DNA of 27,148 nucleotides from contig CAZDJQ010000010.1 of the NCBI GenBank assembly GCA_964505765.1, positions 1 through 27,148 of the forward strand, given 5' to 3'. Under the pieces are notes generated by a model. The model made no database searches, had not been told where the DNA came from, and was given only the letters and a program-made list of their open reading frames with translations. Position 1 is the stretch's first letter; each line of letters opens with the position of its first letter. Source of the DNA: CAZDJQ01 sp964505765 (GTDB lineage Bacteria; Patescibacteriota; Microgenomatia; UBA12405; JAHJSD01). A program made the translations under genes and the position numbers. Below are positions 6,638 through 13,380 of the stretch, piece by piece.

Positions 6638-7034
6638 AAGGTTTATTTCCAGTTAAATCAATTAATTGGGGTGGATTCCCCGTTTGAAAACTCTCTTCTA
6701 TTGTAGCCTCTTTTAAAATCAATTGTAAAGAGGCAAGTTGGGTATCAACATTCTTTTCTGTAGAAAAAATCACTTTTACATCCTTTCCTCTAATTGCAAG
6801 GACAGTCTCAAAACCATCCTCGCCTTTAATAAATGGCCCGCTGTTTAAACGAAACCCCTGGGCGCTCAAACTATCAACCAATTGGTATCTTATCTTTTCT
6901 ACTTCACTATAAGGCGTAACTGTTTCGCTCCCGCCGTATCTGATTTTCTGATAAAGCCAAGGAACCGCTTTAAACTCAATCAACAAAACCAAACCGGCGA
7001 TAAGCACAGCCTGAACAAAACGTTTAAAAGTCAT
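6624..7034 (-). CDS. Short FtsQ/DivIB-like division protein
   Basis: This 136-aa protein has one N-terminal membrane helix (about residues 5-24) and a small extracytoplasmic part ending in PPQLIDLTGNKPYVSF, which matches the end of the FtsQ/DivIB β domain (IDLRxGNxxYVK). It sits exactly in the ftsQ place between murG and ftsA, overlapping murG by 11 nt and ftsA by 14 nt. FtsQ is usually 230-280 aa with a POTRA domain between the helix and the β domain; here there is room for only about 110 extracytoplasmic residues and I see no POTRA-like segment. The identity rests mainly on gene order and the C-terminal motif. Confidence 0.7.
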   Translation of the reverse strand: MTFKRFVQAVLIAGLVLLIEFKAVPWLYQKIRYGGSETVTPYSEVEKIRYQLVDSLSAQGFRLNSGPFIKGEDGFETVLAIRGKDVKVIFSTEKNVDTQLASLQLILKEATIEESFQTGNPPQLIDLTGNKPYVSF

Positions 7035-8124
7035 AATCCATCTTAATTATAGACCAGAATCGTTTTGCCGCCCCCTTTGGATCAGCCCTCTCCCACCAAT
7101 CCGGGTAAACCGGCTGGACATCTTGATAATCAAAACTCTTAATCAACTCTACTAAGCTGTCGGCAGTCAAATCACTTTGTTTTAATATTTTAGCCAACCC
7201 TGTATCTCTCAAAAAATCAGCATTATTATACTGTTCATTTTGAGAAGCCCAAGGAATAGGAATTAAAATTGCCGGTTGTTTAAAGCTAGCTAGATAAAAA
7301 ATTATATTAGCTCCCGATCGGGAAATAACAAGATCAGAATTTTTAATTGTCCAGCCAAAATATTTGTTATCAATAAATCTAATTGCCCAGTATCTGTTTT
7401 CTCGTTTGGGAGTTTGTTGCTTATCCAGGCCAATTTGATGAATAATAAAGAAGTTATCTTTTAGTTGAGGCAGAGCCTTTTCAATTGTTTGGTTAATTAT
7501 TCTTGAGCCGGTCTTCCCGCCGGTAATAAAAAGAATCGGTCTATCAGCCGAAGCTACGGTTTTATATAATCTTGATTCTTCTGAAGGAACAGACTTGTAT
7601 ACTGATTCAGCAATCAAGTTCCCGGTCAAAACCCCCTTATTTTTGGGAACAAGCTTTTTAACTTGGGGGAAAGACACCGCCACCCGCTTAACAAAAAAAG
7701 AATTAATTTTATTAGCCAGGCCTAAAGTTGAAGTCTGTTCGTGAGTATAACTTGGAATCCCCAAAAGCCAGCTGTTAAAAACAACTGGAACCGACAAAAA
7801 ACCGCCAAAAGAAACCACTCTTTGAGGTCTAATCTTAATTAAATAATAAAAACTCTGGAGAAATCCAAAAGGAATCTTAAATAAACTAATAATCGTTTCC
7901 AATCTAAATTTTCTTTTTAGTTTGCCGGTAATAAGGCGGTGGAAAACCACCTCTTTATTCTTGCTAAATAATTGGTATTCGTAGGAAAACGTTTTTTGTT
8001 TCTCTAAAGCATACTTCCTGCCGAAATAATGTATCTCCCAATCTTCCTGGTTCTTTTTGATTTCCTCAATCAAAGCCAGCGCCGGGGTCAAATGCCCTCC
8101 GGTAATAACTATCTTATTACTCAT
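7024..8124 (-). CDS. murG: UDP-GlcNAc:lipid I N-acetylglucosaminyltransferase MurG
   Basis: This 366-aa GT28-fold enzyme transfers GlcNAc to lipid I on the cytoplasmic membrane face, making lipid II. The N-terminal loop is TGGHLTPALALI (about residues 8-19), followed by VVSFGGFLSVPVVF and YTHEQTSTLGLANKI in the acceptor domain (family HEQNxxxGxxN). The C-terminal donor domain holds LFITGGKTGSRIIN, a SDLVISRSGA motif (family xRxGA) and PIPWASQNEQYNNA (family PxxxxxxxHQxxNA). The first glycine loop is 2-3 residues shorter than the classic GGTGGH. It lies 20 nt after ftsW and overlaps the ftsQ-like gene. No other lipid II pathway gene lies in the window. Confidence 0.9.
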   Translation of the reverse strand: MSNKIVITGGHLTPALALIEEIKKNQEDWEIHYFGRKYALEKQKTFSYEYQLFSKNKEVVFHRLITGKLKRKFRLETIISLFKIPFGFLQSFYYLIKIRPQRVVSFGGFLSVPVVFNSWLLGIPSYTHEQTSTLGLANKINSFFVKRVAVSFPQVKKLVPKNKGVLTGNLIAESVYKSVPSEESRLYKTVASADRPILFITGGKTGSRIINQTIEKALPQLKDNFFIIHQIGLDKQQTPKRENRYWAIRFIDNKYFGWTIKNSDLVISRSGANIIFYLASFKQPAILIPIPWASQNEQYNNADFLRDTGLAKILKQSDLTADSLVELIKSFDYQDVQPVYPDWWERADPKGAAKRFWSIIKMDYDF

Positions 8125-8144
8125 TACCCAAGTTTAGCATAAAT

Positions 8145-9242
8145 CTATTTTCTCTTAGGTTTTTTATATTTAGAAATATTTATCAAAATTCCGGTCAAGC
8201 TCATCAACACAATTAACGAAGACCCGCCGTAGGACACAAACGGAAACGGCATACCGGTCAAGGGCAAAGTAATTGCAATCGCTCCCAGATTAATAAGTCC
8301 CTGGAAGGCAATTAAGCCGATAATCCCCGTTGCTAAAAGCCGGCCGAAATCATTTGGTGCTAATTTAGCGGTATTCAATCCTCGCCAAATAAAAATTGCA
8401 AAAACAACAATAATCAATGTCAAACCGATAAAACCAAACTCCTCGCCAACCAAAGCCATAATGGAATCAGTAGTCGTCTCGGGCAGATACTGAAATTTTT
8501 GTCTGGAATTACCCATCCCTTTCCCAAACAACCCGCCGGAACCAAGCGTTAAAGCGACTTGGTAAACGTGATATGACTGGCCTTGCGGGTCATAAAAAGG
8601 ATCAAACATTCCCATCACCCGCTGTTTCCGGTAAGGCGAAGAAAAAATCAAGATAGCGCCGATAATTAAAGCTAAAACTGCCACCCCCAGAAAATAAGTT
8701 AAATTTGGCTGTGACAGAAACCAAATCAAGCCGACAGTAGAAAGAAGTAAAACACTAGAACCAAAATCCGGCTCCAATAAAATCAGCCCGAGCGGGACAG
8801 CCAAATAAACTAACTGTTGGACTAAAGGAACACCGTCTTTTTTTGATGATAAATGGGCGAAAAAAATTAAAAAACTGAACTTTGCCAATTCGGTTGGTTG
8901 AAACCTGATAAAACCAAAATCAAGCCAGCGCTTAGCTCCATAAGCGGTAATCCCTATTTCGGGCAGAAACACCAATCCTAGAAAAACAATACTCAGCAAA
9001 TAAATATATTTGCTGTAATTTTTCCAAAAATTATAATTAATTTTAGAAAAAATCACCAAAAAAATTGTTCCCAGACCAGCCCAAAAAAGTTGCCTTTTTA
9101 AAAAATAAAACTTATCGGAAAAAGTCACCGCTCCTTGAACCAGTGAAACATCGCCGATCATTATCAGGCCGAAAACAACAAAAAAGACAATCAAACCTAA
9201 TAAAAAATAATCACTATTTCCCTTAACTATTTGTTTTCTCAT
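8145..9242 (-). CDS. ftsW: SEDS-family septal glycan polymerase FtsW
   Basis: This 365-aa membrane protein with about ten helices polymerises lipid II at the septum with its partner class B PBP. Blocks seen: KRWLDFGFIRFQPTELAKF, LEPDFGSSVLLL with the catalytic Asp, MGNSRQKFQYLPETTTDSIMALVGEEFGFIG, and PFPFVSYGGSSLIVLM at the end. The family His in PExHTD is Thr here (PETTTD). The start overlaps the PBP stop by 4 nt (ATGA), so the two are probably translationally coupled, as expected for a SEDS/bPBP pair. Position right after the PBP and before murG supports FtsW rather than RodA. Confidence 0.92.
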   Translation of the reverse strand: MRKQIVKGNSDYFLLGLIVFFVVFGLIMIGDVSLVQGAVTFSDKFYFLKRQLFWAGLGTIFLVIFSKINYNFWKNYSKYIYLLSIVFLGLVFLPEIGITAYGAKRWLDFGFIRFQPTELAKFSFLIFFAHLSSKKDGVPLVQQLVYLAVPLGLILLEPDFGSSVLLLSTVGLIWFLSQPNLTYFLGVAVLALIIGAILIFSSPYRKQRVMGMFDPFYDPQGQSYHVYQVALTLGSGGLFGKGMGNSRQKFQYLPETTTDSIMALVGEEFGFIGLTLIIVVFAIFIWRGLNTAKLAPNDFGRLLATGIIGLIAFQGLINLGAIAITLPLTGMPFPFVSYGGSSLIVLMSLTGILINISKYKKPKRK

Positions 9243-10915
9243 TTAAGATTCCAATAATATGATAAACGTTTTGCCGCCTCAAACCAGACCGGAGCGGCAG
9301 TATCTGCGCCCCATGGCGAACTTTTCGGCTCCCGCAACGATACAAGCATAACAAATTTCGGCTCCTCAGCTGGAAAATAACCCACAAAAGACCCAATTGT
9401 CTTCTCCTCATCATAATGTCCCTCAATTGGAATTTGGGCGGTTCCGGTCTTGCCGGCTGCTGAAATCCCGTTCTTATCAATCCACTCAGTTGCTCCCTGT
9501 TCAACCGCCAAAACCATCATATCCCTGATTGACTCACAAGTCTGTTCAGAAAAAACCCGCTCACCCTTAACCGCCGTCGGCTGATAAGACTTATCTCCGA
9601 CCTGCCGAATCTCCTTAACCACTTGCGGGTCAACCAGATACCCGCCGTTAGCCAGAGCCGAAAAAGCTCGGACAAATTGTATCGGAGTAATCGATATTCC
9701 TTGTCCGAACCCGGCAGTAGCGACATCAATCGGGTACCATTTATTTGCTGTTCTTAGGGTAAAAGTAGCCTCCTCTTGTAAATCAATCCCGGTTTTTTGA
9801 CCAAACCCCAACCTTTGCAGGTAATCCAAAACCTTTTCCTTCCCCAATAATCCGGCGACATAAGCCATCCCGACATTATCAGAATTCTTAATAACCTCTG
9901 TCATTGTGCTGTTGGGATGATATTGATCATTAAAAGTTCTAATCGTATCATCGCCGATAGTCAACCGGCCGTCACACACCGGGCAGACAGTCTCCGGTGC
10001 CACCAAATCTTCTTCCAAAGCGCTAGCCATAATTAAAGGTTTAAATATAGACCCCGGTTCAAATCCGCTGGCGACAATCGGGTTGGAGAAAACCGCCTCA
10101 TTCCATTCGGCATAATCCTTCGGAGAATAATTAGGAAAACTTGCCATTGCTAAAACCCGGCCCGTATTCGGATCTAAAATAACAGCCCAGCCGGACTCCG
10201 CTTGATGTTTTTCAATCCCTTTTTTCAACTCATCCTCTAAAATATACTGCGCCGTCCGCTCAATATTAAGAATCAGATCATATCCCGGCTCCATAATATC
10301 CTGGATTTGCTGTCCTAAAAATATACTCTGTCCAAAAGGGTTTTTCTCGCCCATAATCAGTCCTCCCTTACCACTCAACTGCTGATGGTAAAATCCTTCC
10401 AAACCAAAATAACCCTGAGGCCGGTCATTTTTATTTCTCCCGACAAATCCCAGAACATGGGCCGACATGCTAGCTTCCGGATAATCGCGTTCATTTATCG
10501 CTTCAAAACCGACCCCGCTGATTTCCAGTTGTTCAATCTCCTTCTTTTGGTCGGGAGAAATATTTTTACTCAATACCAGCCACTTACGAGGGCCGGAAAT
10601 AAGTTCCTCCAGCTCTTCGGGCGGCTTATCTAAAATCGGTCCTAAACTTTCAGCAATTTCATTGTTGGACAAATTAGTATTCGGGGTGTAGATATAAACA
10701 GAATATCCGGGTTCATTTAAAACCAGCGGGTGGTGGTTTGCGGTATAAATTTTCCCCCGGGGGGCGCTGATTTCCTTGACTTGCAGTCTTTGTCTTTGAG
10801 CCAGAGCAGCCAATTCATCACCGCGGACAATCTGCCAGTAAAACAATCGGCTGATAACAACTAAACAGCAAAAAGAGAAAAAACAAAAAAAAAGGTAAAG
10901 TCTTCGAGAAAACAT
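9239..10915 (-). CDS. ftsI: Class B penicillin-binding protein (FtsI/PBP2-type transpeptidase)
   Basis: This 558-aa D,D-transpeptidase cross-links septal peptidoglycan. One N-terminal membrane anchor (about residues 6-27) is followed by the pedestal domain with SAPRGKIYTANHHPL (about 49-64). The transpeptidase domain has all three active-site motifs: SxxK as GSIFK (Ser289, Lys292), SxN as SDN (345-347) and KTG (489-491, AAGKTGTAQ). No PASTA repeats are present. A CPVC pair (311-314) follows the SxxK helix. Length is typical. It starts 6 nt after ftsL and overlaps ftsW by 4 nt. The position in the cluster argues for the septal FtsI role rather than PBP2 of the elongasome. Confidence 0.94.
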   Translation of the reverse strand: MFSRRLYLFFCFFSFCCLVVISRLFYWQIVRGDELAALAQRQRLQVKEISAPRGKIYTANHHPLVLNEPGYSVYIYTPNTNLSNNEIAESLGPILDKPPEELEELISGPRKWLVLSKNISPDQKKEIEQLEISGVGFEAINERDYPEASMSAHVLGFVGRNKNDRPQGYFGLEGFYHQQLSGKGGLIMGEKNPFGQSIFLGQQIQDIMEPGYDLILNIERTAQYILEDELKKGIEKHQAESGWAVILDPNTGRVLAMASFPNYSPKDYAEWNEAVFSNPIVASGFEPGSIFKPLIMASALEEDLVAPETVCPVCDGRLTIGDDTIRTFNDQYHPNSTMTEVIKNSDNVGMAYVAGLLGKEKVLDYLQRLGFGQKTGIDLQEEATFTLRTANKWYPIDVATAGFGQGISITPIQFVRAFSALANGGYLVDPQVVKEIRQVGDKSYQPTAVKGERVFSEQTCESIRDMMVLAVEQGATEWIDKNGISAAGKTGTAQIPIEGHYDEEKTIGSFVGYFPAEEPKFVMLVSLREPKSSPWGADTAAPVWFEAAKRLSYYWNLK

Positions 10916-10921
10916 TTTAGC

Positions 10922-11212
10922 TTAACGCATTGCGAAAATTGGCATATCAACCTTAACAATTTGTCCGCCAACGTTAACTAAGCCCATTTCCTCAGCCCGT
11001 TCGCTAATCCGTTTTAGAGAACCCAATTTTGCCGCTTCTCTTTCCAAAACCGCAGTTTCCCGATCCAGTTCATAATATCTAGTCTGTAAATCAGCATAAT
11101 CCTTCTGCAGAGAAAGCAGCTTATAGTTGGTAAACAACACCATTCCGGCATTAATTAAAATTAAAATAATCCAAAATGGCAGATATTTTTTTAAATTCAT
11201 AATTTCAAACAC
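10922..11212 (-). CDS. ftsL: FtsL-like divisome protein
   Basis: This is a bitopic protein of up to 96 aa: a short cytoplasmic start, one membrane helix (about residues 10-28) and an extracytoplasmic coiled coil with heptad-like leucines (about 32-72). It then has an AEEMGLVNV segment, as in FtsL/DivIC proteins. FtsL forms a complex with FtsQ and FtsB/DivIC and activates FtsW-FtsI. Sequence conservation in this family is poor, so the call depends on topology and on the place between rsmH and ftsI. The listed start is a GTG overlapping the rsmH stop (TAGTG); an ATG four codons later (complement of 11198-11200) is an equally good start. Confidence 0.8.
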   Translation of the reverse strand: MFEIMNLKKYLPFWIILILINAGMVLFTNYKLLSLQKDYADLQTRYYELDRETAVLEREAAKLGSLKRISERAEEMGLVNVGGQIVKVDMPIFAMR

Positions 11213-12096
11213 TAATTCTTTAAATAAACTCTCAACTGGGCACTTCGGCTTGATGGATTCTCTTGTTTCTCTTCTCTACTCGGGAAAATTAATTCATCCT
11301 CTCTTAATTTCCCTTCCTTGTCCTTATCTTTCCCAAAAAATTTGACAATTCTATCCTCGGTTGAATGGAAAGTAATCACCAGCAACTTTCCGTTCGGCCT
11401 CAAAATTTCCCAAGCGCCCTGCAACCCCTTTTTTAAATTGTCAAGTTCTTTATTAACCACCATCCGTAATCCCAAAAACACCTTAGTGGCCGGGTGAAAC
11501 TTTGTCCTCTCTTTATTAGCGTCATAAACTTTTTCAACAATATCAGCTAAACGTTCAGCGCTCTTAATCCTTTTCTTCTTCCGGCCGCTGACCACCGCCT
11601 CAGCTATTTCCCCGGCAAACTTCTCCTGAACCAATTTCGTAAATAAATCATCTAATTCTTGTTTTGAATAACTATTAATAATATCTAAAGCTTTAATTTC
11701 CAGTTCCGGATTCAACCGCATATCCAAATCCCGGTCAGAAAAAGAAAACCCTCTTTCTGCTTGATGGTAATGCCATTGCGAAACGCCCAAATCAAATAAC
11801 ACCGCATCAACAGGACTAAAATTTTTTTCATTTGCCACTGATGCGATATCGGCAAAATTGGCGTTAGCTAATTGAAAAGAAGCCCCAGGGCAGCAATCAT
11901 TAAGGCGCTTCTTAGTCAAAGCCAACACCTTTGGATCCCATTCCAAACTCAACACTTGCGCTCCTTGATCGATAAACGCTCTAGTATGACCGCCAAAACC
12001 TAAAGTGGCATCAATCACTTTCATGCCGGGATTTGGTTTGATCTCCTCCAAAACTTCATTTAAAAGTACAGGGACATGATCAGTTGCTTTGTTCAT
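11212..12096 (-). CDS. rsmH: 16S rRNA m4C1402 methyltransferase RsmH (MraW)
   Basis: This 294-aa S-adenosylmethionine-dependent enzyme N4-methylates C1402 in the ribosomal P site of 16S rRNA. The opening HVPVLLNEVLEEI and the SAM loop DATLGFGGHTRAFI (about residues 29-42) are diagnostic. LFDLGVSQWHYHQAERGFSF (about 99-118, family DLGxSSxQLDxxxRGFSF), FLGLRMVVNKELDNL (family ALRIxVNxEL) and VITFHSTEDRIVKFF (family ISFHSLEDRIVK) follow. The start overlaps the end of mraZ by 17 nt. This is the conserved second position of the division/wall cluster. Confidence 0.96.
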   Translation of the reverse strand: MNKATDHVPVLLNEVLEEIKPNPGMKVIDATLGFGGHTRAFIDQGAQVLSLEWDPKVLALTKKRLNDCCPGASFQLANANFADIASVANEKNFSPVDAVLFDLGVSQWHYHQAERGFSFSDRDLDMRLNPELEIKALDIINSYSKQELDDLFTKLVQEKFAGEIAEAVVSGRKKKRIKSAERLADIVEKVYDANKERTKFHPATKVFLGLRMVVNKELDNLKKGLQGAWEILRPNGKLLVITFHSTEDRIVKFFGKDKDKEGKLREDELIFPSREEKQENPSSRSAQLRVYLKN

Positions 12097-12538
12097 CGCT
12101 CAATCGTTCCGAAATATGGTCAATGTTTTTAGACAAATACTCTTGATAATTATCCCAGTTTTCCCTATCCCATATTTCTACATATTTACTTAAACCCAAA
12201 AACACCGCTTTCTTTTTAATCTCGCCGTAATCTCTTAAGTGAGGGGGAATAACGAATCGGCCCTGATTATCCAATTCGATCTCGGCCGCATTTCCCAACA
12301 AAAACCGGGCGGTATTTCTTGCCGGCCCGAAAACAAACGGTTTATCCTCAGTGCTTTCTATTAAAGTGCTCCATCTGTCCTCAGAAACGGCAATTAGACA
12401 ACCCTCATATCCTCGAGTTAAAATTATTTTTTCCCCTAAAATTTCTCTAAAGCTTTTGGGAAAAGCAACTCGTCCTTTCCCCCCGACATTAACTTGGTAT
12501 TGTCCTAAAAGTTTTTTTGTGTCACCATTATTCACCAC
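12080..12538 (-). CDS. mraZ: MraZ transcriptional regulator
   Basis: This 152-aa protein has two SpoVT/AbrB-like half-folds; family members form ring-shaped oligomers that bind repeats upstream of their own operon. The first motif is VGGKGRVAFPKSFR (about residues 18-31), in which the family Asp of DxKGR is Gly. The second, LDNQGRFVIPPHLRDYG (about 89-105), is standard. The start is GTG at 12538; a second GTG is the next codon, and an AGGTGG element 7-8 nt upstream can serve as ribosome binding site. Family members usually begin just before the GQYQ segment, so the extra ten or so residues are odd, but there is no ATG, GTG or TTG in between. First gene of the division operon. Confidence 0.95.
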   Translation of the reverse strand: MVNNGDTKKLLGQYQVNVGGKGRVAFPKSFREILGEKIILTRGYEGCLIAVSEDRWSTLIESTEDKPFVFGPARNTARFLLGNAAEIELDNQGRFVIPPHLRDYGEIKKKAVFLGLSKYVEIWDRENWDNYQEYLSKNIDHISERLSDEQSN

Positions 12539-12567
12539 TAATCACCACCTAACACCATAATGACACC
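12523..12567 (-). promoter_or_regulatory. Probable MraZ operator: five GGTG boxes on a 10-bp step
   Basis: On the minus strand GGTG occurs at 12567-12564, 12556-12553, 12546-12543, 12536-12533 and 12526-12523, with starts 11, 10, 10 and 10 bp apart. Direct G-rich boxes on a 10-bp step before mraZ are the known layout of MraZ boxes (TGGG type in E. coli). Here they cover the edge of the -10 element, the ribosome binding site and the first codons, so bound MraZ should block transcription. That MraZ binds them is inferred. Confidence 0.7.
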
Positions 12568-12585
12568 GCTAAACATATTTGTCAA
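12557..12585 (-). promoter_or_regulatory. σ70-type promoter of the division operon
   Basis: On the minus strand a perfect -35 TTGACA (12585-12580) is followed after exactly 17 nt by CATTAT (12562-12557, 4 of 6 to TATAAT). The predicted transcript start near 12550 would leave a leader of only about 12 nt before the GTG of mraZ. GGTG box 1 lies in the spacer and box 2 just below the -10. Confidence 0.7.
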
Positions 12586-12654
12586 GAGGGAAATGGGCTT
12601 ATAAGTTTATTGAATATCAAAAGCTTAAATACTCAACAAAGTAAAAGTAAAAGC

Positions 12655-12680
12655 ACTTCGATGATTCGAATCATCGAAGT
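12655..12680 (-). terminator. Perfect 26-bp palindrome, possible terminator
   Basis: Each half is ACTTCGATGATTC or its complement, a 13-bp stem with no unpaired loop in DNA. Read on the minus strand it is followed by GCTTTTACTTTTAC, a broken T-rich tract, and it lies between the end of the glyS operon (12817) and the mraZ promoter (12585), where a terminator is expected. The stem is AT-rich and the T-run imperfect, so a dimeric protein-binding site is an alternative. Confidence 0.45.
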
Positions 12681-12695
12681 ATTTATAATTAGAGG

Positions 12696-12723
12696 TTAGT
12701 GGATAGTAATAAGTAATATATAA
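12696..12723. repeat. Degenerate 7-bp tandem array (four units)
   Basis: Units read TTAGTGG, ATAGTAA, TAAGTAA and TATATAA on the plus strand. They resemble, on the opposite strand, the clearer 7-bp array at 24817-24879. Without that comparison I would not call it. Confidence 0.4.
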
Positions 12724-12756
12724 TTTGGTGGGGATGGATTAGTAGGTGTGGTTCTT

Positions 12757-12784
12757 GTAGGGACAACTCGCGAGTTGTCCCTAG
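12757..12784. repeat. REP-like palindrome with GTAG foot
   Basis: A perfect 26-bp palindrome at 12758-12783 (half TAGGGACAACTCG). Read on the plus strand, GTAG (12757-12760) stands immediately before the GGACAACTCG/CGAGTTGTCC hairpin. A GTAG or GGAG tetranucleotide at the foot of a hairpin is the hallmark of REP elements moved by REP-associated tyrosine transposases. No transposase gene is in the window, and no second copy of this palindrome was noticed here. Confidence 0.5.
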
Positions 12785-12816
12785 AATGAGAAATTCCCGG
12801 GGCGAGTTTGCTGAGA

Positions 12817-13377
12817 TTATTCTTGCCAGATAGCTTGGTAGCCTGTATTTTTTTGTTTAATATCAAAATCCTTTTCAATTGTCCAAGTTTGATTATCTTC
12901 GGTTATTAAACGGACGAGTAAAGTGCCTTTGCTGACGTTTTTATCAATTCTCCGGTGGCAGGTTCCGGTGGTACAGCTTTCGGTCCCAAAAAGCATTGTT
13001 TCACTAATCTCCCTGCTGGCCGGAATTTCCAATGGACCGCCGGCCACGCCGCGCTCAATTTCCTGGCCTTCGTTCTCAGCGGTATAAATAAGCTCATATT
13101 CAATTTCGCTGAACCGGTCGGAAATATTTGTCACGGTTAAAGTCGCTCCGCTTCGGTCGTTGTTAATAGCTAACTCGATAACCGGCTTTTCATCCTCTGC
13201 CAGTTGCAATTGGCTAACTGCCGGTGTCGGCAAATTTAGATTATCGGCCCCGGTGCTCTCGCCGCGCGCTCCCCAAATAAAAAGCCAGGATAATCCAATA
13301 ATCAGAACAATAATAACTCCAATCCCGCCGAAAATCATAAATTTCTTATTATCTTTATTTTGGCTTTTGTTTTGCAT
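12817..13377 (-). CDS. Membrane-anchored extracytoplasmic protein of unknown function
   Basis: I do not recognise a named family. The 186-aa protein has a short basic N-terminus, one membrane helix (about residues 13-34), a Pro/Thr/Ala-rich spacer, then a β-rich domain from about residue 60 that looks like a small Ig-type or FxLYD-type fold (IELAINNDRSGATLTVTNIS, EIEYELIYTAENE). Two Cys in a CTTGTC motif (about 133-138) could form a disulfide outside the cell. It begins 3 nt after the glyS stop and is the last gene of its operon; the palindromes follow. Its link to glyS is probably only co-transcription. Confidence 0.75.
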   Translation of the reverse strand: MQNKSQNKDNKKFMIFGGIGVIIVLIIGLSWLFIWGARGESTGADNLNLPTPAVSQLQLAEDEKPVIELAINNDRSGATLTVTNISDRFSEIEYELIYTAENEGQEIERGVAGGPLEIPASREISETMLFGTESCTTGTCHRRIDKNVSKGTLLVRLITEDNQTWTIEKDFDIKQKNTGYQAIWQE

Positions 13378-13380
13378 GTT

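Noticed and set aside
9223..9729. Two 70-93-aa minus-strand reading frames within the PBP gene.
   Set aside because: They lie in another frame of a clear PBP coding region and show no family motifs; shadow frames.
12696..12878. A 60-aa minus-strand frame covering the palindromic spacer.
   Set aside because: It overlaps the end of the 12817-13377 gene in another frame and reads through the palindromes; no sign of being coding.
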